Below, piece by piece: positions 1 through 6,737 of a DNA stretch of 13,437 nt (position 1 is its first letter; every line of letters begins with the position of its first letter). Origin of the DNA: Actinomycetota bacterium (GTDB taxonomy: Bacteria > Actinomycetota > Actinomycetes > Nanopelagicales > Nanopelagicaceae); the NCBI GenBank assembly GCA_002737595.1, contig NSHZ01000040.1:1-13437 (forward strand), written 5' to 3'. Position numbers and translations under genes: made by a program. The notes under the pieces are model-generated. The model saw only the letters and a list, made by a program, of their open reading frames with translations. It had not been told where the DNA came from and did no database searches.

Positions 1-1
1 G

Positions 2-334
2 AGTCATAACGGTGACACCTGGGGGCTCCCTGGAGGGGCGCTCAATCGAGACGAGGATGCCATCGCAGGCGCCTTTCGAGAGGCTCTTGAGGAAGTGGGG
101 ATCGACGCCACTCATCTCACTCCACTTCACTCACACATGGACGACCATTCAACATGGAGTTACGAGACGGTCATTGCACTTGCATCAGATGATGCTGTTG
201 CCTCGGTGGCAAATCACGAATCACTTGCGGTGGCCTGGATTGCCACCAGCGGTGTCGAAGCAGAGAACCTGCATCCCTCGTTTGCCAAGTCGTGGCCGGC
301 GCTAGATAAACTGTTACAAAGTTTAGGGATCTAG
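2..334 (+). CDS. NUDIX hydrolase, 3' part (5' end outside window)
   Basis: The reading frame is open from the left edge and ends at a TAG; 110 residues are visible. It holds a complete Nudix box (G-x5-E-x7-REUxEExGU) at visible residues 12-34, with G12, E18, R26-E27, E30-E31 and G33 all present. This helix binds the divalent metal used to hydrolyse nucleoside diphosphates linked to another group. The run GDTWGLPGG just before the box is the usual lead-in for actinobacterial MutT-like enzymes. The substrate cannot be told from the family alone; house-cleaning of modified nucleotides is one possibility. The N-terminal beta strands and the start codon lie upstream of the window. The gene converges on nrdJ and shares a terminator with it. 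Confidence 0.88.
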   Translation, partial: SHNGDTWGLPGGALNRDEDAIAGAFREALEEVGIDATHLTPLHSHMDDHSTWSYETVIALASDDAVASVANHESLAVAWIATSGVEAENLHPSFAKSWPALDKLLQSLGI

Positions 335-339
335 AAAAG

Positions 340-373
340 AAAGCGGGGGCTCTCTCTCGAGAACCCCCGCTTT
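340..373. terminator. Bidirectional intrinsic terminator between the NUDIX gene and nrdJ
   Basis: A perfect 10-bp outer stem, AAAGCGGGGG (340-349) with CCCCCGCTTT (364-373), encloses an inner 4-bp TCTC/GAGA stem with a short loop. The outer arms give A-rich and T-rich flanks on both strands; read on the minus strand the hairpin is followed by TTTCTTTT. It lies between two convergent stop codons (334 and 386), so it can end transcription from both sides. Confidence 0.85.
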
Positions 374-385
374 ACTCGTTGATGA

Positions 386-3181
386 TTAGCTGCAACCGCT
401 GGTCGATCCGCAACCTTCGCAGACGTAGCAAGAGCCAGCTGGGCGCATCTTTGTCCCGCAAGTGATACACATCGGCGCATCTTGATTGCGGCCCATCATG
501 GCTTCGAGGAGCTCGGTAGAAGAGCCCACCTGCCTAGCAGGAGCAGCAGGAGCTACGGCTATCGACTTGGTAACCAAATCTTCGCTCTCTAACGCACTGA
601 TTTCTTCAGCAGCAGCGTATGAACCTGTTTCGAGTTGACGGGCACGCTCTTCGGCGGTGTAGATACCGAGCGCCGAACGCGTCTCGTAATCCAAGTAATC
701 AAGTGAGAGACGACGGAAGATGTAATCCATGATGGATTGCGCCATCCGTACGTCAGCATCATCTGTCATACCAGCTGGCTCAAAGCGCAGGTTGGCAAAC
801 TTTTGTACATAGGTCTCAAGAGGCACGCCGTACTGAAGACCAATAGAAACCGCGATCGAGAAGGCATCCATCACACCGGCAAGAGTGGAACCTTGCTTGC
901 CGAGCTTAAGGAATACCTCACCAAGTGAACCGTCTTCATACGAGCCAGCAGTCATGTAACCCTCAGCACCACCGACCGTGAAGGAAGTGGTGAGTGATGG
1001 GCGTGACTTTGGCAAGCGACGACGAGTAGCTGCCGCTGAAAGTTCAGCCGGCTCTGCTTCTTTTGCGCCGCGGGCATCTGAAAGTGGTTGACCCACCTTG
1101 CAGTTATCACGATAGATGGCGAGTGCCTTGAGGCCGTACTTCCAACCTTGGAAGTAAACCTCTTCGACCTCTTCAACAGTGGCTTCTGATGGAAGGTTCA
1201 CTGTCTTAGAGATGGCTCCCGAAAGGAATGGTTGGCATGCCGCCATCATGTGCACATGGCCCATGGCTGCGATAGGACGAGCGCCCATCGCGCAATCAAA
1301 GACGCTGTAATGCTCAGGCTTGAGACCCGGGGCATCAATAACGTTTCCGGTGGTACCAATGTGTTCCACAATGGCTTCGACTGTCTCTTCGGTGTAGCCA
1401 AGTTTGCGAAGTGAACGTGGAATCACTTGGTTAACGATCTGCATAGAACCGCCACCGACCAACTTCTTGAACTTGACGAGAGCGAGGTCTGGTTCGATAC
1501 CCGTGGTGTCGCAATCCATCATGAGCCCGATAGTTCCGGTGGGTGCAAGGACGGATGTTTGCGCGTTACGCCACCCGTTCTTCTCACCAATCTTGAGGCA
1601 ATCAGCCCAAGCTTTGGTGGCCTCACGATGTACATCTTTATCGAGAGTAGTGACTGCGCGAGATGCATCATTTGCTGCCGCGTGCTTGCGCATGACGCGT
1701 GTATGGGCATCTGCGTTACGGGCATAGCCTTCGTATTGACCAACAACACCTGCCAATTCAGCCGAACGCTTGTACGCAGTACCTGTCATGAGGGAGGTGA
1801 TAGCGCCAGCGAGTGCACGACCGCCCTCGCTGTCGTAAGGAAGACCACTTGCCATCAGGAGCGCTCCGAGGTTGGCATAGCCAATACCAAGTTGACGGTA
1901 CTTGCGAGTGGTGTCACCAATTGCTTCAGTGGGGAAATCTGCAAAGCAAATAGAGATGTCCATGGAAGTAATGACCATTTCCACCAATTTGGCGAAATTC
2001 TTTGCATCGAAAGAGCCATCCTCCTTGAGGAACTTGAGCAAGTTGATGCTGGCTAGGTTGCAAGAAGAGTTGTCGAGTGACATGTACTCAGAGCAGGGAT
2101 TGGAAGCGTTAATCCGACCCGTCTCTGGATTGGTGTGCCAATCGTTGATGGTGTCGTCGTATTGAATGCCAGGATCTGCGCAACCCCATGCGGCGACAGA
2201 GACTTTACGGAAGAGTTCGCGGGCATCCACCGTTTCGATAACTTCTCCGGTAGCGCGAGCACGGAGACCAAATGACTTGCCCTCTTCGACTGCGCGCATA
2301 AAATCATCACTCACACGAACCGAGTTATTAGCATTTTGGTATTGGACTGAAACGATGTCTTTGCCACCAAGATCCATATCGAAACCAGCGTCACGGAGAG
2401 CGCGAATCTTATCCTCTTCGTTTGCCTTTGTTTCGATAAATTCTTCGATATCTGGATGATCAATGTCGAGCACAACCATTTTCGCCGCACGACGGGTGGC
2501 ACCGCCTGACTTAATGGTTCCGGCAGAGGCATCGGCGCCGCGCATGAAAGAGACTGGACCCGAAGCAGTGCCACCAGACTTGAGAAGTTCCTTGCTGGAG
2601 CGAATGCGGGAGAGATTAAGACCGGCTCCTGAGCCGCCCTTGAAGATCATGCCCTCTTCGCGGTACCAATTGAGGATGGAATCCATCGTGTCATCAACGC
2701 TCAGGATGAAGCAAGCGCTCACTTGTTGTGGCGCAGCCGTTCCGACGTTGAACCAGACAGGTGAATTGAACGAGAAGACTTGATGCATGAGAGCCCACGT
2801 CAACTCATGCTCAAAGATTTCTGCATCGCTGTCGGCAGCAAAGTATCCAAAGTCCTTGCCGGCCTTCGTGTAGGTCAACACCACACGATCAATAAGTTGT
2901 TTGAGACTCCACTCGCGGTTATCCGTGCCCACCACACCCCGGAAGTACTTGGTAGTCACGATGGTGGAAGCATTCACTGACCAGAAGTCAGGAAACTCAG
3001 CGCCACGTTGTTCGAAGATGACCTCGCCGCTCTTCCAATTTGTCTGCACCACATCACGACGCTCCCACGTCACTTCGTCGTAGGGGTGCACGCCTGGAGT
3101 CGTAAAAATACGCTCCATGCGCAGACCTTTCTTCGACTTTGATGCGGTAGCGGAAGGGCGTGTGCTGACGGTCTCGGGCAT
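386..3181 (-). CDS. nrdJ: Adenosylcobalamin-dependent (class II) ribonucleoside-diphosphate reductase
   Basis: NrdJ reduces ribonucleotides to deoxyribonucleotides in the cytoplasm, using a thiyl radical generated from adenosylcobalamin, so it needs neither oxygen nor a second radical-bearing subunit. The 931 residues are a normal length for the large actinobacterial NrdJ. Visible motifs are the redox cysteines C157 (VSACFIL) and C374 (NSSCNLAS), the catalytic NPCSEY at 361-366 (N361, thiyl C363, E365), and the glycine-rich FKGGSGAGLNLSRIR near 180-194. The C-terminal tail is cysteine-rich with two CxxC pairs (CITC and CEGC) and ends in SGCS; it probably relays electrons from thioredoxin and may bind zinc. 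The start is supported by AGGAGA (3189-3194) 7 bases upstream. The gene lies 24 bases after nrdR and is probably co-transcribed with it under NrdR control. No frameshift or missing catalytic residue is seen. Confidence 0.97.
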   Translation of the reverse strand: MPETVSTRPSATASKSKKGLRMERIFTTPGVHPYDEVTWERRDVVQTNWKSGEVIFEQRGAEFPDFWSVNASTIVTTKYFRGVVGTDNREWSLKQLIDRVVLTYTKAGKDFGYFAADSDAEIFEHELTWALMHQVFSFNSPVWFNVGTAAPQQVSACFILSVDDTMDSILNWYREEGMIFKGGSGAGLNLSRIRSSKELLKSGGTASGPVSFMRGADASAGTIKSGGATRRAAKMVVLDIDHPDIEEFIETKANEEDKIRALRDAGFDMDLGGKDIVSVQYQNANNSVRVSDDFMRAVEEGKSFGLRARATGEVIETVDARELFRKVSVAAWGCADPGIQYDDTINDWHTNPETGRINASNPCSEYMSLDNSSCNLASINLLKFLKEDGSFDAKNFAKLVEMVITSMDISICFADFPTEAIGDTTRKYRQLGIGYANLGALLMASGLPYDSEGGRALAGAITSLMTGTAYKRSAELAGVVGQYEGYARNADAHTRVMRKHAAANDASRAVTTLDKDVHREATKAWADCLKIGEKNGWRNAQTSVLAPTGTIGLMMDCDTTGIEPDLALVKFKKLVGGGSMQIVNQVIPRSLRKLGYTEETVEAIVEHIGTTGNVIDAPGLKPEHYSVFDCAMGARPIAAMGHVHMMAACQPFLSGAISKTVNLPSEATVEEVEEVYFQGWKYGLKALAIYRDNCKVGQPLSDARGAKEAEPAELSAAATRRRLPKSRPSLTTSFTVGGAEGYMTAGSYEDGSLGEVFLKLGKQGSTLAGVMDAFSIAVSIGLQYGVPLETYVQKFANLRFEPAGMTDDADVRMAQSIMDYIFRRLSLDYLDYETRSALGIYTAEERARQLETGSYAAAEEISALESEDLVTKSIAVAPAAPARQVGSSTELLEAMMGRNQDAPMCITCGTKMRPAGSCYVCEGCGSTSGCS

Positions 3182-3205
3182 TTCATCTTCTCCTGTGGTG
3201 TGGTA

Positions 3206-3757
3206 TTAATCGATCGAAGAGAGAGCCACGCTATTTGCGTACCCACTCTGCAATGCATTGGATGGTGAACTGATATTGCTACCTGAACTGAAATTGGAAT
3301 TGCTATTTGTTGCAGGTATTGCTCGAAGCAGTGAAATCTCTGCCTCGAAATCTTCTAATGATTCAAATGCGCGGTAAACCGAGGCATAACGTAAATAGGC
3401 GACTTCATCGAGCTCGCGTAGCGGAGCTAAAATGGCGAGCCCCACTTCCTGTGCTTCAATTTCGGCGCGACCACTCTCACGCAAGGTCTCTTCGACCCGT
3501 TGAGCCAGTAACGCCAGATCATCATCGTTGACGGGGCGCCCTTGGCACGCCTTGCGGACACCAGCGACTACTTTCGCGCGACTAAAAGGCTCAGATGCGC
3601 CACTGCGCTTGATGATGTAGAGGGCAGCCGTCTCTTGGGTGGTAAAGCGCCGGCCACAGGTGGTGCACTCACGGCGGCGGCGGATAGAGATTCCTTCATC
3701 CACAGGACGCGAATCGACGACTCGGGAATCTTCGTTACGACAGTAAGGGCAGTACAT
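3206..3757 (-). CDS. nrdR: Transcriptional repressor NrdR of ribonucleotide reductase genes
   Basis: NrdR senses ATP/dATP and represses RNR operons when dNTPs are plentiful. The 183-residue protein begins MYCPYC, the hallmark N-terminus. The zinc ribbon cysteines are C3, C6, C31 and C34, and an ATP-cone spans about residues 46-136 (LYIIKRSG to FESLEDF). The start at 3757 is chosen because the family begins with this ribbon and a strong AGGAGG lies 6 bases upstream; an in-frame ATG at 3898 would add 47 residues with no family resemblance and would run through the likely promoter. The C-terminal tail (148-183) is unusual: 18 of 36 residues are Asn or Ser, low-complexity and probably disordered. 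The gene heads the nrdR-nrdJ operon, and an NrdR box upstream implies autoregulation. Confidence 0.95.
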   Translation of the reverse strand: MYCPYCRNEDSRVVDSRPVDEGISIRRRRECTTCGRRFTTQETAALYIIKRSGASEPFSRAKVVAGVRKACQGRPVNDDDLALLAQRVEETLRESGRAEIEAQEVGLAILAPLRELDEVAYLRYASVYRAFESLEDFEAEISLLRAIPATNSNSNFSSGSNISSPSNALQSGYANSVALSSID

Positions 3758-3763
3758 CCTCCG

Positions 3764-3769
3764 CCTCCT
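3764..3769 (-). promoter_or_regulatory. Shine-Dalgarno site fixing the nrdR start
   Basis: AGGAGG on the minus strand, 6 bases before the ATG at 3757, is a full match to the anti-SD sequence. It decides the nrdR start against the longer in-frame ATG at 3898. Confidence 0.85.
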
Positions 3770-3816
3770 TCCTACGCTCAACTTCACACTCTTCGGGGCC
3801 GGCAAACAGAGTCGTC

Positions 3817-3825
3817 TGTGGATAA
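3817..3825 (-). promoter_or_regulatory. DnaA box upstream of nrdR
   Basis: The minus strand reads TTATCCACA, an exact match to the consensus DnaA box. It lies about 60 bases upstream of the nrdR start codon and downstream of the NrdR box. One site alone can be chance, but DnaA control of RNR genes is known in E. coli (nrdAB). That it acts here is inference. Confidence 0.4.
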
Positions 3826-3894
3826 ACCTGTGTGTGGCTTGGGGAGAACTACTATCTAGTGACCACAACCTGTGGAGGAAGTACCCGGTTGTTA

Positions 3895-3910
3895 GCACTA
3901 CATATAGGGG
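3895..3910. promoter_or_regulatory. NrdR box upstream of nrdR-nrdJ
   Basis: GCACTACATATAGGGG matches the NrdR box consensus (ACACTATATATAGTGT type) at 12 of 16 positions, including the central A/T core and both half-site cores. NrdR boxes usually occur in pairs an integral number of helical turns apart. Two weaker partners are 3863-3878 (8 of 16 matches, start 32 bases away, about three turns) and 3847-3862 (9 of 16, with a perfect TAGTG right half but 48 bases away). It predicts NrdR-ATP/dATP repression of the nrdR-nrdJ promoter. Confidence 0.65.
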
Positions 3911-3972
3911 TAAGAGTAGACCGCGAGTCGAGGGTTTGCAATGTTGGCGATGAAGTCGGCGTGTTGAGCGTG

Positions 3973-3995
3973 TCGAAGGGCAAGGGCCCCTTCGA
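3973..3995. repeat. Inverted repeat / REP-like hairpin downstream of the LysM gene
   Basis: TCGAAGGG (3973-3980) pairs perfectly with CCCTTCGA (3988-3995) across a 7-base loop. It begins about 20 bases past the LysM gene stop and could end its transcription, although no T-tract follows on that strand. The adjoining sequence GTTGAGCGTGTCGAAGGG resembles widely dispersed intergenic REP-type elements with a GAGC-N-TGTCGAAGGG core; this resemblance is from memory and unverified. Confidence 0.5.
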
Positions 3996-4016
3996 GGGCG
4001 TATCTTGCTGCGATTT

Positions 4017-4439
4017 CTACTGGGTAATTGGCACGATCAGGCGCTGTCCGGCAACCAACCCAGCAGATTCCAAATGATTGAGTTCAGCAATGCTATCCAC
4101 GACCGAGCGGACGTCGTGGCCGGTACTCACGTGTCGGGCGATCGACCAGAGCGTCTCCCCCGGAACCACCATGATCTCTTGATACGTGACCGAGTTACCC
4201 GCGCTCACACCGGCGCTGGTGCCATCTTCGGCGATCGCTCCGGCAAGGAGTGCACGTGAGAAAGTAGCCACCGAGAGGGTGAGGGTGAGGAGAGAGGCGA
4301 GTACGAGAAGGCGTACTACGAGGCGACCGCGCGCCGTGAGGCGGAGCGGAACGGCGCTCCCCATGGGCTGGATCCTTCGAAAGCTCTCCCGATGATTAAC
4401 CCGGGGAGCCATCTGGTAAGAAACCACGTAGCTACTCAT
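4017..4439 (-). CDS. Membrane-anchored LysM protein divergent from lexA; probable SOS cell-division suppressor (YneA/DivS/ChiZ-like)
   Basis: The 140-residue protein has a basic cytoplasmic N-terminus (about 1-38), one hydrophobic segment (about 40-62, [20 protein letters not shown]) and a C-terminal LysM domain (about 86-137, from [19 protein letters not shown] to GQRLIVP), which would lie outside the membrane and bind peptidoglycan. The same architecture beside lexA is seen in B. subtilis YneA, C. glutamicum DivS and M. tuberculosis Rv2719c (ChiZ), which are SOS-induced and block division or act on the wall. Sequence similarity beyond LysM is not shown here, so the role rests on architecture, position and the LexA box just upstream of its start. 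GAGGA lies 4 bases before the ATG. A later in-frame ATG (residue 10) has no visible ribosome site. Confidence 0.85.
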   Translation of the reverse strand: MSSYVVSYQMAPRVNHRESFRRIQPMGSAVPLRLTARGRLVVRLLVLASLLTLTLSVATFSRALLAGAIAEDGTSAGVSAGNSVTYQEIMVVPGETLWSIARHVSTGHDVRSVVDSIAELNHLESAGLVAGQRLIVPITQ

Positions 4440-4461
4440 CTCGTCCTCATTTCTCTACTTT

Positions 4462-4477
4462 TCGAACATTTGTTCTA
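4462..4477. promoter_or_regulatory. LexA (SOS) box 1, proximal to the LysM gene
   Basis: TCGAACATTTGTTCTA matches the actinobacterial SOS box TCGAAC-N4-GTTCGA with one mismatch. It lies 22 bases upstream of the LysM gene start and 84 upstream of the preferred lexA start. Its position suits repression of the LysM gene promoter. Its central 12 bases, GAACATTTGTTC, are identical to those of the recA box. Confidence 0.88.
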
Positions 4478-4513
4478 ATCAAACACCTAAATGACCAATA
4501 ATGCAAGATTATT

Positions 4514-4529
4514 TCGAACAGGTGTTTGA
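4514..4529. promoter_or_regulatory. LexA (SOS) box 2, proximal to lexA
   Basis: TCGAACAGGTGTTTGA matches TCGAAC-N4-GTTCGA with a single mismatch. It overlaps the predicted -35 of the lexA promoter (TTGAAT, 4526-4531), which is the expected geometry for LexA autorepression. It would lie inside the coding region if lexA began at the ATG at 4501, which argues for the later start. Confidence 0.8.
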
Positions 4530-4554
4530 ATTTCTCTCCTCCGAAGGCTATCTT
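4526..4554 (+). promoter_or_regulatory. Predicted lexA promoter, leaderless type
   Basis: A -35-like TTGAAT (4526-4531) is followed after 17 bases by TATCTT (4549-4554), which fits the actinobacterial -10 pattern TAnnnT. Six bases further on is the ATG at 4561, so transcription would begin at or next to the start codon. The -35 overlaps LexA box 2. Confidence 0.55.
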
Positions 4555-4560
4555 GGGGGT

Positions 4561-5310
4561 ATGACACCTTCCAATGACGCTCCAGAGAGCGCTCCAGAGA
4601 GCGCTTCAGTACTTGCTCCTACCTTTGCTGAGCTGCCCGACGGCCCCGCCGATGACCATGGCCTCACTGCCCGCCAGCGGAAGATTCTCGAAGTCATTTC
4701 AGCTTCGGTCTCTGAGCGCGGCTTTCCACCTACCATGCGTGAAATCGGCGCAGCAGTCGGCCTGGCGAGCTCTGCTTCAGTTGCCTACCAGCTCTCCAAC
4801 TTGGTGGAGAAGGGTCTGATCAAACGCTCAGGCGGGCGCCAAATGGATGTCATCTCCCCCGAGAGCGGAGAGCAGATCATTCCTGGAAGTGCATATGGCT
4901 CACCTGCCCACACTCAAGCACGAAAGAGCGGCAGCATGCGCGAAGTGCCTCTTGTCGGGCGCATCGCCGCCGGCGCACCCATCTTGGCGGAAGCCCATAT
5001 CGAAGAGAGCTACTCGCTCCCCTCCGATCTCGTAGGCAGTGGTGAGCTCTTCCTCCTCACCGTTGTAGGAGATTCCATGGTTGATGCCGCCATCTGCGAC
5101 GGTGATCTGGTGGTGATTCGTTCTCAGAAGCATTGTGAACCAGGCGAGATCGTGGCAGCCATGATCGACGGCGAAGCCACTGTCAAGACTTTCAAGCGAA
5201 GCGATGGTCATATCTGGTTAATGCCAGCCAATCCTGCCTATGCGCCCATCCTTGGAGACCACGCGGAGATACTTGGAAAAGTGACCGCAGTCCTGCGTTC
5301 GATTCGTTAA
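4561..5310 (+). CDS. lexA: SOS response repressor and autoprotease LexA
   Basis: LexA represses SOS genes and cleaves itself when stimulated by RecA filaments. With the start at 4561 it has 249 residues, within the actinobacterial range. A winged helix-turn-helix domain spans about 35-98 (TARQRKILEVI, FPPTMREIGAAVGL, SVAYQLSNLVEKG). The Ala-Gly cleavage bond is A137-G138 in RIAAGAP, the catalytic serine is S172 (GDSM) and the lysine is K209 (TVKTF). The first 34 residues are a non-conserved leader with an APES-APES repeat. An in-frame ATG at 4501 would add 20 residues, but that stretch contains LexA box 2 and a promoter-like element and has no clear ribosome site. A gene start at 4561 would be leaderless. 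It is divergent from the LysM gene and converges on hflX with an 8-base gap. Confidence 0.95.
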   Translation: MTPSNDAPESAPESASVLAPTFAELPDGPADDHGLTARQRKILEVISASVSERGFPPTMREIGAAVGLASSASVAYQLSNLVEKGLIKRSGGRQMDVISPESGEQIIPGSAYGSPAHTQARKSGSMREVPLVGRIAAGAPILAEAHIEESYSLPSDLVGSGELFLLTVVGDSMVDAAICDGDLVVIRSQKHCEPGEIVAAMIDGEATVKTFKRSDGHIWLMPANPAYAPILGDHAEILGKVTAVLRSIR

Positions 5311-5318
5311 AAAGTGCG

Positions 5319-6737
5319 TTAAAGAAGTGCCAACGCTTCTTTGATCCGTTCGGCCACATTTCGGTCGACCTGCGCCAAAACCGTGGTTCCTTCTTCGCCA
5401 TGCACTTCTTGATGCACCTCTCCGAATTCGTGCACGAGGTGGAGTAAATCTCCGCGCGAGTAAGGGATCAAGAGATCAAGACTGACTCGACGTTTGGGCA
5501 ACTCTGCTTCAACTCGAGCAAGTAATTCAGCCACGCCTTCGCCCGTAAACGCTGAGACCACCATGGAACGCGACTCTCGTCGACGGATTAAATCAATCGT
5601 TTCAGGATCGGCAACATCCGCCTTATTTATAACGATTATTTCCGAAATTGCGCGAGCGCCAATCTCATTAAGGACTTCGCGTACTGCATCGATCTGGCCT
5701 AATGGATCTACATGTGAGCCATCAACAATATGCAAGATGAGATCGGAGCCACTCACCTCTTCGAGTGTGGATTTAAATGCCTCGATAAGTTGATGTGGAA
5801 GATGGCGCACAAATCCCACCGTGTCAACGAACGTGTAAGTCTCTCCATCCCTACTTTCCGTTTTGCGAACCGTGGGGTCGAGGGTGGCGAAGAGTGCGTT
5901 CTCCACCAGCACTCCAGCACCGGTGAATCGATTAAGGAGAGATGACTTACCTGCGTTGGTATACCCCGCTATCGCAACCGACGGAACTTGGTACTTCACA
6001 CGTTCCTGGCGCATCGTGTCGCGAGACTTCTTCATCTCAATAATTTCCTTGCGCAACTTGGCCATTCGATCACGAATACGGCGACGATCCGTTTCTATTT
6101 TGGTTTCGCCCGGCCCGCGACCACCAATGCCGGCTCCGCCGGCTGCGCGGCCACCCGCCTGACGCGAAAGGGATTCGCCCCAACCACGCAATCTAGGAAG
6201 CATGTACGTCATCTGAGCCAGCTCGACTTGCGCTTTGCCTTCTCGACTCTTGGCATGTTGGGCGAAGATATCGAGGATAAGCGCAGTGCGATCAACAACT
6301 TTAACTTTTACCTGTGCCTCTAACTGTCGCAATTGACTAGGCGAAAGTTCGCCATCACAGATCACCGTGTCGGCTCCCGTTGCAATGACCACATCGCGCA
6401 GCTCTTTTACCTTGCCACTTCCAATGTAAGTAGATGAATCCGGTGCATCACGTCGTTGAATGAGCCCATCAAGAACGTCAGAGCCAGCCGTTTCTGCCAA
6501 CGCTGCCAACTCTGCAAGTGAATTTTCGGCATCGACAGCGGTGCCTTGAGTCCAGACACCCACCAGTACCACGCGCTCTAATCGAAGTTGGCGATATTCA
6601 ACTTCAGTAACATCTTGCAATTCGGTGGAAAGACCGACCACACGCCTCAGCGCATGGCGTTCCGCTAAATCAAATTCCCCCGACGATGTTTCTTCCACAT
6701 CGGCGTCGTTATTCATCAATGTTGACTTCAAAGTCAT
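5319..6737 (-). CDS. hflX: Ribosome-associated GTPase HflX
   Basis: HflX is a GTPase that binds the 50S subunit and splits stalled or heat-damaged ribosomes. An N-terminal HflX domain (about 50-245) contains the glycine-rich GGRAAGGAGIGGRGPGETK linker (about 195-213), followed by a coiled-coil stretch rich in Lys, Arg and Glu. The G domain shows G1 GYTNAGKS (258-265), G3 DTVG (305-308) and G4 NKAD (371-374). The 472 residues are normal for the family. The start is uncertain: the ATG at 6737 overlaps dapF by 29 bases, while the ATG at 6716 (residue 8) would give an ATGAATAA start/stop overlap. Neither has a strong ribosome site, and translational coupling to dapF is likely. The extreme 3' end forms a hairpin facing lexA. 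Confidence 0.96.
   Translation of the reverse strand: MTLKSTLMNNDADVEETSSGEFDLAERHALRRVVGLSTELQDVTEVEYRQLRLERVVLVGVWTQGTAVDAENSLAELAALAETAGSDVLDGLIQRRDAPDSSTYIGSGKVKELRDVVIATGADTVICDGELSPSQLRQLEAQVKVKVVDRTALILDIFAQHAKSREGKAQVELAQMTYMLPRLRGWGESLSRQAGGRAAGGAGIGGRGPGETKIETDRRRIRDRMAKLRKEIIEMKKSRDTMRQERVKYQVPSVAIAGYTNAGKSSLLNRFTGAGVLVENALFATLDPTVRKTESRDGETYTFVDTVGFVRHLPHQLIEAFKSTLEEVSGSDLILHIVDGSHVDPLGQIDAVREVLNEIGARAISEIIVINKADVADPETIDLIRRRESRSMVVSAFTGEGVAELLARVEAELPKRRVSLDLLIPYSRGDLLHLVHEFGEVHQEVHGEEGTTVLAQVDRNVAERIKEALALL
5321..5342. terminator. Possible weak bidirectional terminator between lexA and hflX
   Basis: AAAGAAGTG (5321-5329) pairs with CGCTTCTTT (5334-5342), with one G-T wobble and a CCAA loop. 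It overlaps the last codons of hflX and begins 11 bases past the lexA stop. On the minus strand it is followed by a CTTTTT run 8-13 bases beyond. The stem is A/T-rich, so strength is doubtful. Confidence 0.4.

Noticed and set aside
1427..2056. A 209-codon open frame antisense to nrdJ
   Set aside because: It lies wholly inside a strongly conserved gene on the other strand and its product resembles no family; it is a shadow of nrdJ codon structure.
3758..3898. N-terminal extension of NrdR by 47 residues
   Set aside because: The extension is not family-like, crosses the DnaA box and putative NrdR half-sites, and the start at 3757 has a full Shine-Dalgarno.
3758..3960. Cobalamin riboswitch upstream of the B12-dependent reductase
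   Set aside because: I looked for the conserved B12-box and core motifs and saw none; control appears to be by NrdR. A covariance-model search would settle it.
3832..4077. A plus-strand frame of 81 codons across the nrdR promoter region and the end of the LysM gene
   Set aside because: It has no recognisable product or ribosome site and overlaps regulatory sequence and a real gene.
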